Made by a program: the position numbers and the translations under genes. From positions 274,272-338,271 of the forward strand of contig NZ_JAJGQH010000003.1 of the NCBI RefSeq assembly GCF_020783655.1: 64,000 nt of DNA. Reading direction: 5' to 3'. The notes under the pieces were generated by a model. The model was not told the origin of the DNA. It ran no database searches and saw only the letters and a list, made by a program, of their open reading frames with translations. This document shows, piece after piece, positions 8,255 through 16,903 of the stretch. Each line of letters opens with the position of its first letter. Position 1 is the stretch's first letter. The stretch is from Xanthomonas melonis. GTDB lineage: Bacteria > Pseudomonadota > Gammaproteobacteria > Xanthomonadales > Xanthomonadaceae.

Positions 8255-10942
8255 ATGAACTGGTTGAACGAAGTGCTGCACAACGATCCGAACCCGCTCG
8301 AGACGCAGGAGTGGCTCGAATCGATCAAGGCCGTCATCGACGTCGAAGGCCCTGAGCGCGCCCATCAGCTGCTGGAAGGCATGGTCGAGCAGACCCGCCG
8401 GGCGGGCGCCTACCTGCCGTTCTCGCCCACCACCGAGTACGTCAACACCATTTCCCCGGCCAACGAGGCCAAGAACCCCGGCGATTCGGCGCTGGAGTGG
8501 AAGATCCGCTCGATCATCCGCTGGAACGCCATGGCCACCGTCGTGCGCGCCAACCGCAAGCCGGGCGACCTGGGCGGCCACATCGCCTCGTTCGCGTCCA
8601 GCGCCACGCTGTACGACGTGGGCTTCAACCACTTCTGGCGCGCGCCCTCGGACAACCATCCGGGCGACCTGCTGTTCATCCAGGGCCACAGCGCCCCGGG
8701 CATCTACGCCCGCGCCTTCCTCGAAGGCCGCATCAGCGAAGCCCAGCTGGACAACTTCCGCATGGAAGTGGACGGCCAGGGCATCTCGTCCTACCCGCAC
8801 CCGTGGCTGATGCCCGAGTTCTGGCAGACCCCCACCGTGTCGATGGGCCTGGGCCCGCTGGCCGCCATCTACCAGGCGCAGTTCATGCGTTACCTGGAAA
8901 ACCGTGGCCTGATCGAGAAGTCCGACCGCAAGGTGTGGTGCTTCATCGGCGACGGCGAATCGGATGAGCCCGAAACCCTCGGCGCCATCGCGCTGGCCGG
9001 CCGCGAAGGCCTGGACAACCTCATCTTCGTGGTCAACTGCAACCTGCAGCGCCTGGACGGCCCGGTGCGCGGCAACGGCAAGATCATCCAGGAACTGGAA
9101 GGCGTGTTCCGTGGCGGCGGCTGGAACGTCATCAAGCTGCTCTGGGGCGGCTACTGGGACGCGCTGCTGGCCAAGGACACCAACGGTGTGCTGACCAAGC
9201 TGATGATGGAAACCGTCGACGGCGAATACCAGAACTGCAAGGCCTTCGGCGGCGCCTATACCCGCGAGAATTTCTTCGGCAAGTACCCCGAGACCGCGGC
9301 CATGGTGGCCGGCCTGTCCGACGACGACATCTGGCGCCTCAACCGTGGCGGCCACGACCCGCACAAGGTGTACGCCGCCTACCACCAGGCGGTGAACACC
9401 AAGGGCATGCCCACCGTGATCCTGGCCAAGACGGTCAAGGGTTACGGCATGGGCTCGGCCGGTGAGGCGCTCAACCCCACCCACCAGACCAAGAAGCTGG
9501 ACGATGCGGCGGTCAAGCACTTCCGCGACCGCTTCAATATCCCGGTCACCGACGCCCAGCTGGAAGACGGCCAGGTGCCGTTCTATCACCCCGGCGAAGA
9601 CTCCCCGGAAGTGCAGTACCTCAAGGAGCGCCGCGGCGCCCTGGGTGGCTTCCTCCCGCAGCGCCGTCCCAAGGCCAGCAAGTCGTTCGTCGCGCCCACG
9701 CTCGACAAGTTCGAGCGCCTGCTCAAGGACAGCGGCGAGCGCAGCTATTCCACCACCATGTCGTTCGTGCAGAGCCTCAACATCGCCCTGCGCGACAAGG
9801 AACTGGGCCCGCGCATCGTGCCGATCGTGGCCGATGAAGCGCGCACCTTCGGTATGGAAGGCATGTTCCGCCAGATCGGCATCTATGCCCCGTTCGGCCA
9901 GAAGTACAAGCCGGTCGATGCCGACCAGCTGATGTACTACCGCGAAGACCAGACCGGCCAGGTGCTGCAGCAGGGCATCAGCGAGCCGGGCGCGATTGCG
10001 TCCTGGATGGCCGCCGGCACCAGCTACTCGGTGTCGGATGTGCCGATGCTGCCGTTCTACATCTACTACTCCATGTTCGGCTTCCAGCGCGTGGGCGACA
10101 TCGCCTGGCAGGCAGCGGACATGCGCACGCGTGGCTTCCTGCTCGGCGGCACCGCCGGCCGCACCACGCTCAACGGCGAAGGCCTGCAGCACGAAGACGG
10201 CTTCAGCCAGGTCATCGCCGGCTCCATCCCGAACGTGCGTAGCTACGACCCCACCTTCGGCTTCGAAGTCACCGTCATCATGCAGCACGGCATGAAGGCG
10301 ATGATGGAAGACCAGATCGACGAGTACTACTACATCACCCTGATGAACGAGAACTACGCTCACCCCGGCATGCCGGACGGCGCAGCCGAGGGCATCATCA
10401 AGGGCATGTACCTGCTCAAGGACGCCGGCAAGCCCAAGAAGGGCGAGCTGCGCGTGCAGCTGCTGGGCAGCGGCACCATCCTGCGCGAGGCCATCGCCGC
10501 CGCCGAGCTGCTGGACAAGGATTTCGGCGTCACCGCCGACATCTGGTCCTGCCCCAGTCTCAACGAAGTGCGTCGTGATGGCTACGCCGTGGAACGCTGG
10601 AACCGCCTGCACCCGGAAGCCGAACAGCGCAAGCCGTACGTCACCCAGCTGCTGGAAGGCCGCCAGGGCCCGGCCATCGCCGCAACGGACTACGTGCGCG
10701 CCTTTGCCGACCAGATCCGCGCCTTCGTCCCGATGACCTACACCGTGCTCGGCACGGATGGGTTCGGTCGTTCGGACACGCGTGCGAACCTGCGCCGCTT
10801 CTTCGAGGTGGATCGTTACTACATCGCGCATGCGGCGATTGCCGCGCTGGCGAAGGATGGCAAGATGACCGGTAAGGATGTAGCCCGGGCGATCAAGCAG
10901 TACAAGATTGATCCTGAGAAGGCTAATCCTGTTGGGGTCTAA
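8255..10942 (+). CDS. aceE: Pyruvate dehydrogenase E1 component, homodimeric type
   Basis: The 895-aa protein is the thiamine diphosphate-dependent E1 subunit that decarboxylates pyruvate and acetylates the lipoyl arm of E2. The ThDP/magnesium motif GDGESDEPET begins at about residue 232 and ends with the NCNLQ element; the N-terminal NEVLHNDPNPLETQEW and length are typical of the gamma-proteobacterial homodimeric enzyme. The ATG is preceded by GGGAG; an open frame upstream has no homology. It is followed by a strong terminator, so it is transcribed alone here, without aceF next to it. It marks the core-genome edge of the accessory region. Confidence 0.97.
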   Translation: MNWLNEVLHNDPNPLETQEWLESIKAVIDVEGPERAHQLLEGMVEQTRRAGAYLPFSPTTEYVNTISPANEAKNPGDSALEWKIRSIIRWNAMATVVRANRKPGDLGGHIASFASSATLYDVGFNHFWRAPSDNHPGDLLFIQGHSAPGIYARAFLEGRISEAQLDNFRMEVDGQGISSYPHPWLMPEFWQTPTVSMGLGPLAAIYQAQFMRYLENRGLIEKSDRKVWCFIGDGESDEPETLGAIALAGREGLDNLIFVVNCNLQRLDGPVRGNGKIIQELEGVFRGGGWNVIKLLWGGYWDALLAKDTNGVLTKLMMETVDGEYQNCKAFGGAYTRENFFGKYPETAAMVAGLSDDDIWRLNRGGHDPHKVYAAYHQAVNTKGMPTVILAKTVKGYGMGSAGEALNPTHQTKKLDDAAVKHFRDRFNIPVTDAQLEDGQVPFYHPGEDSPEVQYLKERRGALGGFLPQRRPKASKSFVAPTLDKFERLLKDSGERSYSTTMSFVQSLNIALRDKELGPRIVPIVADEARTFGMEGMFRQIGIYAPFGQKYKPVDADQLMYYREDQTGQVLQQGISEPGAIASWMAAGTSYSVSDVPMLPFYIYYSMFGFQRVGDIAWQAADMRTRGFLLGGTAGRTTLNGEGLQHEDGFSQVIAGSIPNVRSYDPTFGFEVTVIMQHGMKAMMEDQIDEYYYITLMNENYAHPGMPDGAAEGIIKGMYLLKDAGKPKKGELRVQLLGSGTILREAIAAAELLDKDFGVTADIWSCPSLNEVRRDGYAVERWNRLHPEAEQRKPYVTQLLEGRQGPAIAATDYVRAFADQIRAFVPMTYTVLGTDGFGRSDTRANLRRFFEVDRYYIAHAAIAALAKDGKMTGKDVARAIKQYKIDPEKANPVGV

Positions 10943-10964
10943 GGATCTGAGATAGATCTGTGAG

Positions 10965-10992
10965 AAAAGGGCGGCTCTGCCGCCTTTTTCTT
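10965..10992 (+). terminator. Rho-independent terminator of aceE
   Basis: GGCGGC and GCCGCC arms with a short loop are flanked by AAAA and TTTTT. It ends about 50 bp past the aceE stop and before the AT-rich island. Confidence 0.9.
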
Positions 10993-11077
10993 TTTCCTGG
11001 GGACTGGTGTCGATACTAAGACCATGGTAAGAGTCTGTTCACTGCCAAGCTCCCGAAATTCTGAGAACTAGATTGAA

Positions 11078-13579
11078 ATGAAAAGTAGTAACCCGCCTGA
11101 GCTTAGTCTTCTGGATAGACTTGCGAGCTACACAAATTTAGAGGACGCAGAGGGGCATCCGATTCACAACCTCCATCCCTATCCCGCGAAGTATATTCCC
11201 AAGCTTCCAAGGAAGGTTATAGCCGAACATGTCAACGAAAGGCATCGAGTGCTTGATCCCTTCTGTGGGAGCGGAACGACTCTGGTGGAGGCGGCGCTTC
11301 AAGGTGTGCGCAGCGTCGGCGTTGACTCAAATCCAGTAGCCGCAATGATTTCGCGAGCGAAAACCACCTCCCTAAACTCAGATGAAATCATCGCTGCGGA
11401 GCAAATGGTGGCGCGTGTAGTTTCAGCTCGAATTCAAGGGGTGGATGGTCGGCTCATGATTCCAGATTTTCCACGTATTGACCATTGGTTTCAAAAAAAT
11501 GTTCAGCGCGAGCTGTCATGGATATTCTCAGAGGTTAATAAAATCAAGAGTGACAATCTGAGGAATTTTCTCAGGAGCGTTGCCTCCAGTATTGTAACTT
11601 CAGTTTCCAATCAAGATTCCGAAACTAGGTATACAGCTGTCTGCAAATCTATCGAGGATGGGTTTGTTCTCCAGCGTTTTGAACGGAAGCTCAAAAAGTC
11701 GATAATGGTTGCCTCTGAATGGGCGTCCTTGGGTTTGCGGCCAGACCGAACACCCGATGTGATAAATTCTTCTATTGCTTCCCTTACAGATGCACAGGTG
11801 GCGGATAATTCAATTGACCTTATAGTTACTTCACCACCTTATCCAAATAGTTTTGATTATTATCTTTATCATAAGATGCGAATGGTTTGGCTTGGATTTA
11901 GTTTCTCCGATGCCCAGTCTGATGAAATTGGGTCAAGGTATGAGCACTCAAGTAAGCGAGCGCCGATTGACACCTTTGTTGCTCGTATGAAGCCGGTAAT
12001 GGCTCAGCTTTCTCGTGTTCTCAAGCCATCGAAGTTGGCATACTTGTTTGTTGGAGATTCGGTCATTAACGGCTCCTTTGTAAATATGAGTGAGCTATAT
12101 TCCGAGTTGGCAACGGAAGCAGGATTTAAATTCGTAGACGAGCGCTCGTATGGTTTAAATTTGGTTTCACGATCCTTCAAGGATACGCGAGACTCAGCCG
12201 GTTTTATTACTAAACAGAAGAAGATGCAGCGAGTGATTCTTCTCGAGTCAGTAAAATCTTCCCTAAGCAGAAATACGACGCGTCCAATGGCGACTCCTGC
12301 GCCGTCAGTTCCTGCGATCGAGCTTTCCAAAACTCCAAGAAATGGAGCCGTCGTGGCTCTTAGGACTGATGATTCAGATCGCCATGTGCACTCTCTGATT
12401 CCTTACCCGTCAAAGTTCATTCCGGAAATTCCTCGCTGGGCAATACAGGAGTATTCCAAGGCTGGTGACACTGTGCTGGATCCTTTCTCCGGATCCGGTA
12501 CAACTGCTGTAGAGGCAATGCTGCTAAATCGCAATGCGGTATCGGTTGACATTTCGCCATGGGCATCCTTGCTAACCCGGGCGAAAACGACCATTTGTGA
12601 TAAGAGTGATCTCCTCCGTGCATCAGAATATCTCCAGGCCGCGCTCAAGAACGGCAAGCTACCTGTTAAAAAATTCAATAGATTTGATCTTGACGAATTT
12701 TGGTTTAATCTAGATCATATTAACCATTTCTCTTCCATTAGGAGTCTGATTGAAAACGACGTTGATCCAGCGCTAAAAGATTTTTTCTTGGTGTCGCTAG
12801 CTTCGACGATAAGGGCTTTCAGCTATCAGGATCCTGCGCAAATTAAAGTCAAGCGAGATGCTAAAAAAGTTGCTGCGGGGACTATAAGTCCTGTGCAACT
12901 ATTTCTTCGTCGACTTCCGCAGCATGTGGAACGCCTTGCGCGATTCAATGAGCTCTTATCTAGCCGCCCGTCCCACCGGTCCATAACTGAATCTGTCGGA
13001 GATTGGGCGAGTCGCGGGAATGGGGAGGAATACGACCTGGTCGTCACGTCCCCTCCCTATATCAATGCAATGAACTATGCAATGAGCTCGCGGTATGAGT
13101 TGATTCTCCTTGACTTGCTTGGAGGGGTGAAAATTAACGAGCACCAGAAGGGGTACTATGGTACCGAAAGAGTGTATGCAAAGGACTACAAAAAGGTGTG
13201 GTCCGTAGATGAAAGTTGGTCATCCTCCGCTGAATTGAATGAGATTATTAGGCGCGTCCATGCCGGGGAGCCAAAGAGGTCGTACATCGTCTATGACTTC
13301 TTTGTGAAGATGAGGTTTGCATTCCAGGGTATTTTGAATAATCTTCGCCCCGGTGGACACTTTGTGATAGTCACAGGGACCAATACGATTCGGCAAGTTC
13401 CGATCGACACGCATCGTCTTCTTACAGAGATCGCTGTGGACCTCGGTTGCGAACTTGTTAGCGAATTTCATTACGAAATTTTGCGTCAACGGCTAAAAAT
13501 TACTCGTCATGTGACTGCTGCACTCATTCCGCATGATGGCGTTGCAATTCTGAAGTGGAATGGGAGGAATAATGGATAA
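11078..13579 (+). CDS. Fused double DNA methyltransferase (two N4-cytosine/N6-adenine MTase modules)
   Basis: This 833-aa protein contains two complete SAM-dependent amino-methyltransferase modules. Module 1 has a PYPAKYIP segment near residue 35, SAM motif DPFCGSGTT at 60-68 and catalytic TSPPY at 251-255. Module 2 repeats the order: PYPSKFIP near 445, DPFSGSGTT at 468-476 and TSPPY at 657-661. TSPPY is commonest in N4-cytosine enzymes, but N6-adenine is possible. Two modules could methylate the two strands of an asymmetric target. The DNA is visibly more AT-rich than aceE. Its stop overlaps the next gene by 8 bp, and the downstream nuclease-like genes make it the modification arm of a restriction system. 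The Shine-Dalgarno before the ATG is weak. Confidence 0.88.
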   Translation: MKSSNPPELSLLDRLASYTNLEDAEGHPIHNLHPYPAKYIPKLPRKVIAEHVNERHRVLDPFCGSGTTLVEAALQGVRSVGVDSNPVAAMISRAKTTSLNSDEIIAAEQMVARVVSARIQGVDGRLMIPDFPRIDHWFQKNVQRELSWIFSEVNKIKSDNLRNFLRSVASSIVTSVSNQDSETRYTAVCKSIEDGFVLQRFERKLKKSIMVASEWASLGLRPDRTPDVINSSIASLTDAQVADNSIDLIVTSPPYPNSFDYYLYHKMRMVWLGFSFSDAQSDEIGSRYEHSSKRAPIDTFVARMKPVMAQLSRVLKPSKLAYLFVGDSVINGSFVNMSELYSELATEAGFKFVDERSYGLNLVSRSFKDTRDSAGFITKQKKMQRVILLESVKSSLSRNTTRPMATPAPSVPAIELSKTPRNGAVVALRTDDSDRHVHSLIPYPSKFIPEIPRWAIQEYSKAGDTVLDPFSGSGTTAVEAMLLNRNAVSVDISPWASLLTRAKTTICDKSDLLRASEYLQAALKNGKLPVKKFNRFDLDEFWFNLDHINHFSSIRSLIENDVDPALKDFFLVSLASTIRAFSYQDPAQIKVKRDAKKVAAGTISPVQLFLRRLPQHVERLARFNELLSSRPSHRSITESVGDWASRGNGEEYDLVVTSPPYINAMNYAMSSRYELILLDLLGGVKINEHQKGYYGTERVYAKDYKKVWSVDESWSSSAELNEIIRRVHAGEPKRSYIVYDFFVKMRFAFQGILNNLRPGGHFVIVTGTNTIRQVPIDTHRLLTEIAVDLGCELVSEFHYEILRQRLKITRHVTAALIPHDGVAILKWNGRNNG

Positions 13580-14789
13580 GGTGAAAGTTAAACTGCTTCA
13601 TCATAAAGAGGCTTCTTGGGCTCACTACTTCAAAAGGTATACCTCGATTGCGGCGCTTGAGACTGCAGGAATGATTGAGGTAGAGATAGCCAGTTTGCCT
13701 CAGCAAAATTCATCTCGTTCGTTTGCGTTCCTGCCAGAAAAGCTGCGTAGACTGCTGTTTTTCGCCAAGCCAGACTTGGTCGTTACGATTGATGATGGCC
13801 GTCGGCCAATTACACCAGTCTTTGCGCTTGACGTTACCGAGCATGTCGCAGCCAGAGATCACTGGATTCAGAGATTCCCTAATTTGGTTGGATGTGCCCA
13901 AGAAGGGGTACCGGGAGCGTTCGTGGCGCCACGGGATATGGCCGAGAGGGCGAACTTTAAAGGAAAAACGGATCCATTCTTCTTTTTTGCCTACGATCGC
14001 GTAATGGAAATTCACAGCACACCGATGTACATCGCGGAATGGCCATCTAAAAACGGCGCAGATCTTGATGGAGACCAATATTGGCCTGACTTGCCGCCCT
14101 CCACGGCAGCTGGTATGAAAAAGGTGTTCGAATTCTTCGATCTCGTACTTGATGCATCGATGAAGGGCGCCGATCTGCATGCTCTAAGTCGTGATCGACT
14201 TATAGTTGAGTTAAGGCAGGAGCTGAGGTCCAGCGCGTATGCGAAGGTTCCTCAAGTCAAGGATTTTAAGCGACTTTCAGAAAACATGCCCAATAACAAG
14301 TTGTTAACCGGAGTGGAGGTCACGGCGTGGCTCAAGGCCAAAGGCCTAGAATTGCCAAGCTCCGTGCCAGATAGGATTGCCAAGCGCTCTAGAAATCTCA
14401 TTTTTACTCCCGTTCTGAAGGGGACGGCAGAGAAAAAGCGAGCTGCGTTACTTAGGCGAATTCAACTGAAAGGGGGGGATCCATACACTCAGCAGCCATT
14501 AGTGTTTGACTATCTGTTCTGCCGTCTGGGGCCGACAACAGTTGAGCGCGATGCAAATCTATTCATCGATTTGAGTGTCTTGAAATTCTCTGATTTTGCC
14601 TCTTATGTTTCAAGTACTTGGCAGGGATCGCCGCTTGGTAAAACTTCACTAGTCCAGATTGGCGATGACTTGCCAATCTATACCCTTCATTTACGGGAAG
14701 GTATATCGCAGGTGGTCAAGAATTTTGTTCGTTTGTACTCCTGGTCAGCAGATGTAATTATCTTCGAAGATGGAGTGATCTACTTTTGA
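13572..14789 (+). CDS. Candidate restriction endonuclease subunit, diverged PD-(D/E)xK-like
   Basis: A 405-aa protein I cannot place in a named family. An N-terminal stretch reads KPDLVVTIDD (P67, D68), then about 20 residues later FALDVTEH and QRFPNLVGCAQEGVPGAF. That spacing and the acidic residue after a beta strand fit a PD-(D/E)xK nuclease core in which lysine is replaced by threonine; this is inference. GGGAGGA 4 nt before the ATG selects this start over an in-frame ATG four codons earlier. It overlaps the methyltransferase gene by 8 bp and the next gene by 4 bp, so the three are surely one operon. It is AT-rich like its neighbours. Confidence 0.65.
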   Translation: MDKVKVKLLHHKEASWAHYFKRYTSIAALETAGMIEVEIASLPQQNSSRSFAFLPEKLRRLLFFAKPDLVVTIDDGRRPITPVFALDVTEHVAARDHWIQRFPNLVGCAQEGVPGAFVAPRDMAERANFKGKTDPFFFFAYDRVMEIHSTPMYIAEWPSKNGADLDGDQYWPDLPPSTAAGMKKVFEFFDLVLDASMKGADLHALSRDRLIVELRQELRSSAYAKVPQVKDFKRLSENMPNNKLLTGVEVTAWLKAKGLELPSSVPDRIAKRSRNLIFTPVLKGTAEKKRAALLRRIQLKGGDPYTQQPLVFDYLFCRLGPTTVERDANLFIDLSVLKFSDFASYVSSTWQGSPLGKTSLVQIGDDLPIYTLHLREGISQVVKNFVRLYSWSADVIIFEDGVIYF

Positions 14790-15247
14790 GAGACGAAAGT
14801 GAGCTCGTTGCATTAGTGGCCGAAAAATTTAAATGCAATGGATGGATGGTTATTGTGGCTCGCCCATCTCAGAATCGTCTTTACTTTATTGAATCTTCCG
14901 GGCGGAGAAAAGCTCCAGACTTTGTTGCGTTCAAGTTTGGGCGGTTGTTCATAGCCGAAGCAAAGTGCCGATCTGCTGATCTATTTTCGATGGGGAAAGG
15001 GGCGATTTCTGATGTTTCATCACTGAGGGAGCTTGCTCTCGAAAGTGTCCGTCTTCCGTTCCTTGATAAGGTAGGTCTTCGTTTGAAGCATTTGGGAGCT
15101 TCCGGTATTGCTATTAAATCTGTTGAGCTTGGTTTGATCGCGGCATCTGAGCTGTCATCCGTACATGCAAATGCAAGTGCTGATTTTAATGTGATTGTGG
15201 CTAAGGATGAACACACGATTTGCGCTGACGCTCTGTTTATCTGGTAG
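14786..15247 (+). CDS. Small PD-(D/E)xK nuclease, probable second restriction subunit
   Basis: This 153-aa protein carries a textbook nuclease core: APDF with D45, then E58-A-K60 in FIAEAKCR, with a hydrophobic strand between. The helix before it (ESELVALVAEKFKCNGW) resembles the substrate-binding start of VRR/Holliday-resolvase-like folds. Translation starts at TTG, overlapping the upstream stop as TTGA. With a fused two-module methyltransferase and another candidate nuclease in one operon, it could be one half of a heteromeric endonuclease; a lone nicking or accessory nuclease is the alternative. Confidence 0.7.
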   Translation: MRDESELVALVAEKFKCNGWMVIVARPSQNRLYFIESSGRRKAPDFVAFKFGRLFIAEAKCRSADLFSMGKGAISDVSSLRELALESVRLPFLDKVGLRLKHLGASGIAIKSVELGLIAASELSSVHANASADFNVIVAKDEHTICADALFIW

Positions 15248-15256
15248 TAGTAGTGA

Positions 15257-15330
15257 AGCCTAAAGGCTAGGCTAAAGGGGACGGAGGCCAAAAAAAGAAA
15301 AAAAGCAGAAAAAAGGGACGGAGGCAATTA
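15257..15330. repeat. REP-like motifs in front of the RAYT gene
   Basis: GGGACGGAGGC occurs twice, at 15278 and 15315, each next to A-rich spacers, and a small AGCCT/AGGCT stem lies just to the left. A related sequence in inverse orientation (TTGCCTTTGTCC) follows the RAYT stop codon and also follows the decayed RAYT copy at 18578. They probably are the short palindromic sequences that such transposases recognise. Confidence 0.5.
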
Positions 15331-15428
15331 AGCGAACCGGTCGTACAAGCCCGCGCGGCGATGTCTGATAGCGGGCCTGTGTCGCTGCCGCCAGGCTGAG
15401 ATCTTCTTCTTGAGCAGGAGGCCCGGCC

Positions 15429-16127
15429 ATGCCGCGTCAGCCGCGTCTGGAACTGCCCGGCGTTCCGATGCATGTTGTCCAGCGAGGCGTGAACCGGTGC
15501 GCGATCTTCTTGGACGATGAGGATCGGCACCACTATTGCCTGCTGTTACGCATGGCCTGCGAGCGCTTTGCTGTGCGGGTGCATGCATTTGTGCTGATGG
15601 ACAACCATGTGCACCTACTGGTCTCGGCGGATAAGGCGGGCGCGGTGTCTTCGGCGATGCGGCTCAGCGGCCAATCGTATGTGCAGGCCTTCAACGTCAG
15701 GCACCGGCGCAGCGGAACACTGTGGCAGGGGCGGTTCAAGTCCTGCTTGGTGCAGACCGAACGATATGTGCTCACGGTACTGCGCTATATCGAACTCAAT
15801 CCGGTGCGCGCCCGCATGGTGGCATTGCCAACCGAGTACCGCTGGTCAAGCGTGCACACGCATCTGGGGCGTGCGAAAAGCCAGCTCATCACGCCGCACG
15901 AGGTCTATCTGCATCTTGGCTGCGATGCAGCCGAGCGGGTGTCTGTCTACGCGCAGTGGCTGCATGCGGGCCTAGCCCAAGAGGACGAACAGTCGATCCG
16001 CCGTTATCTCATGCAGGAGCGCGCCTTGGGCGACCCGCGCTTCCAGGCGATGGTGGAGCGTGCATTGGGCAGGCCAACGAAGTGCTATCCGCGTGGCCGT
16101 CCTGCCGGGGTGACTCAGGTGGGTTAG
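15429..16127 (+). CDS. REP-associated tyrosine transposase (RAYT, Y1/HUH family)
   Basis: A 232-aa single-strand DNA transposase related to IS200/IS605 TnpA. The HUH motif is DNHVHLL (H60, H62), an upstream MHVVQRGVNR segment has the conserved strand, and the likely catalytic tyrosine is Y84 in SGQSYVQAFN. The block SGTLWQGRFKSCLV followed by LRYIELNPVRARMV is characteristic of the RAYT group. Such genes are single-copy, domesticated enzymes linked to REP sequences, and REP-like motifs flank this one on both sides. It is GC-rich again, in contrast to the restriction operon just upstream. Confidence 0.92.
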   Translation: MPRQPRLELPGVPMHVVQRGVNRCAIFLDDEDRHHYCLLLRMACERFAVRVHAFVLMDNHVHLLVSADKAGAVSSAMRLSGQSYVQAFNVRHRRSGTLWQGRFKSCLVQTERYVLTVLRYIELNPVRARMVALPTEYRWSSVHTHLGRAKSQLITPHEVYLHLGCDAAERVSVYAQWLHAGLAQEDEQSIRRYLMQERALGDPRFQAMVERALGRPTKCYPRGRPAGVTQVG

Positions 16128-16255
16128 TTGCCTTTGTCCATCAGGGAGCTCGCTGCAGCTAGGAGAGCTGTCAAAGACGGTGTATAAGCAAGCAGCGCCA
16201 GAGGTGGGCAGCTCGCTGGCCTTGCGTGAAGTGAAGGGCTATTACAGGTATGCAT

Positions 16256-16894
16256 ATGCAACGGTACGGACAACTACTGCTATGTGTTCTGGCGTGCTCA
16301 GGCATCCCGGTGCTGACAAGTTGTCAGCCACAGACAACCGGGACGCCCGACGTACCAACCCACATTGCGGCTAGTGGAGAAGTCCCCATCGTTCGACCAC
16401 TGCAGTTGGCGACTATGGCCAGTCCCGTGGTAGTCGAATTCAACGTGGAGCCTCCTGGCAAGAGCGCGACTGGCACACTCTTCCTGGGTATCCGCGTTAG
16501 TGACGAAGATGCTCTGAAGTCAATTGAAGCTGCTCAAGCGCTCCGCAGATCTGACTTGCACGCTGAGCTTGTTCTGAAGCGGCTTGAACCAAACGGCGCA
16601 GTCAACATGCCATTGGCGCGTGTCGAATCGCAGGCAGGCGTCCCCGCCCGGACCATCGCTGTGAGTGCGGACGGGCGTGTTCCAGGCGTGTGGCTGGACG
16701 AGGTGGATGGCTCGTCACTTCAATCTGCGGGTATGGAATCCCCAGAGCGCCACTACACGCAACTTGCGTTCGCATGGGCGCAAGGAATTCAGCCTGGCAA
16801 GTATCAGCTGAGCATCAGGCTGCTTGGCCAGCCGCCGCAGTTGGCATCGATCGAATCCGAGTTGCTGGTCGCTTACCGGCACAAATCAAAGTAG
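16256..16894 (+). CDS. Lipoprotein, probable immunity protein of the next XVIPCD effector
   Basis: A 212-aa predicted lipoprotein with a hydrophobic signal and lipobox VLTSC, followed by a low-complexity linker and a globular domain I do not recognise (VVEFNVEPPGKSATGTLFLG is suggestive of a beta-sandwich). I use the second of two in-frame ATGs 6 nt apart, because AGG lies 7 nt upstream of it; the first is also possible. The stop is 9 bp from the effector ATG. Lipoprotein upstream of an XVIPCD toxin is the standard immunity/effector order in Xanthomonas. Confidence 0.75.
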   Translation: MQRYGQLLLCVLACSGIPVLTSCQPQTTGTPDVPTHIAASGEVPIVRPLQLATMASPVVVEFNVEPPGKSATGTLFLGIRVSDEDALKSIEAAQALRRSDLHAELVLKRLEPNGAVNMPLARVESQAGVPARTIAVSADGRVPGVWLDEVDGSSLQSAGMESPERHYTQLAFAWAQGIQPGKYQLSIRLLGQPPQLASIESELLVAYRHKSK

Positions 16895-16903
16895 GAACAC
16901 CTC

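Noticed and set aside
8252..10831. Long reverse-strand open frame through aceE (859 codons)
   Set aside because: It is a shadow of a highly biased GC-rich gene; aceE on the other strand is certain.
13572..15247. Reading of the two small genes as a BREX or DISARM part
   Set aside because: No helicase, phosphatase (PglZ) or ATPase gene accompanies them; only methyltransferase and nuclease signatures are present.
15429..16127. Classical insertion sequence with terminal inverted repeats
   Set aside because: The gene is a RAYT with short REP-like flanks; no IS-type terminal repeats or target duplication were found.
16180..16374. 64-codon frame overlapping the start of the second lipoprotein gene
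   Set aside because: It is a different frame without a ribosome binding site; the lipoprotein frame has signal and lipobox.
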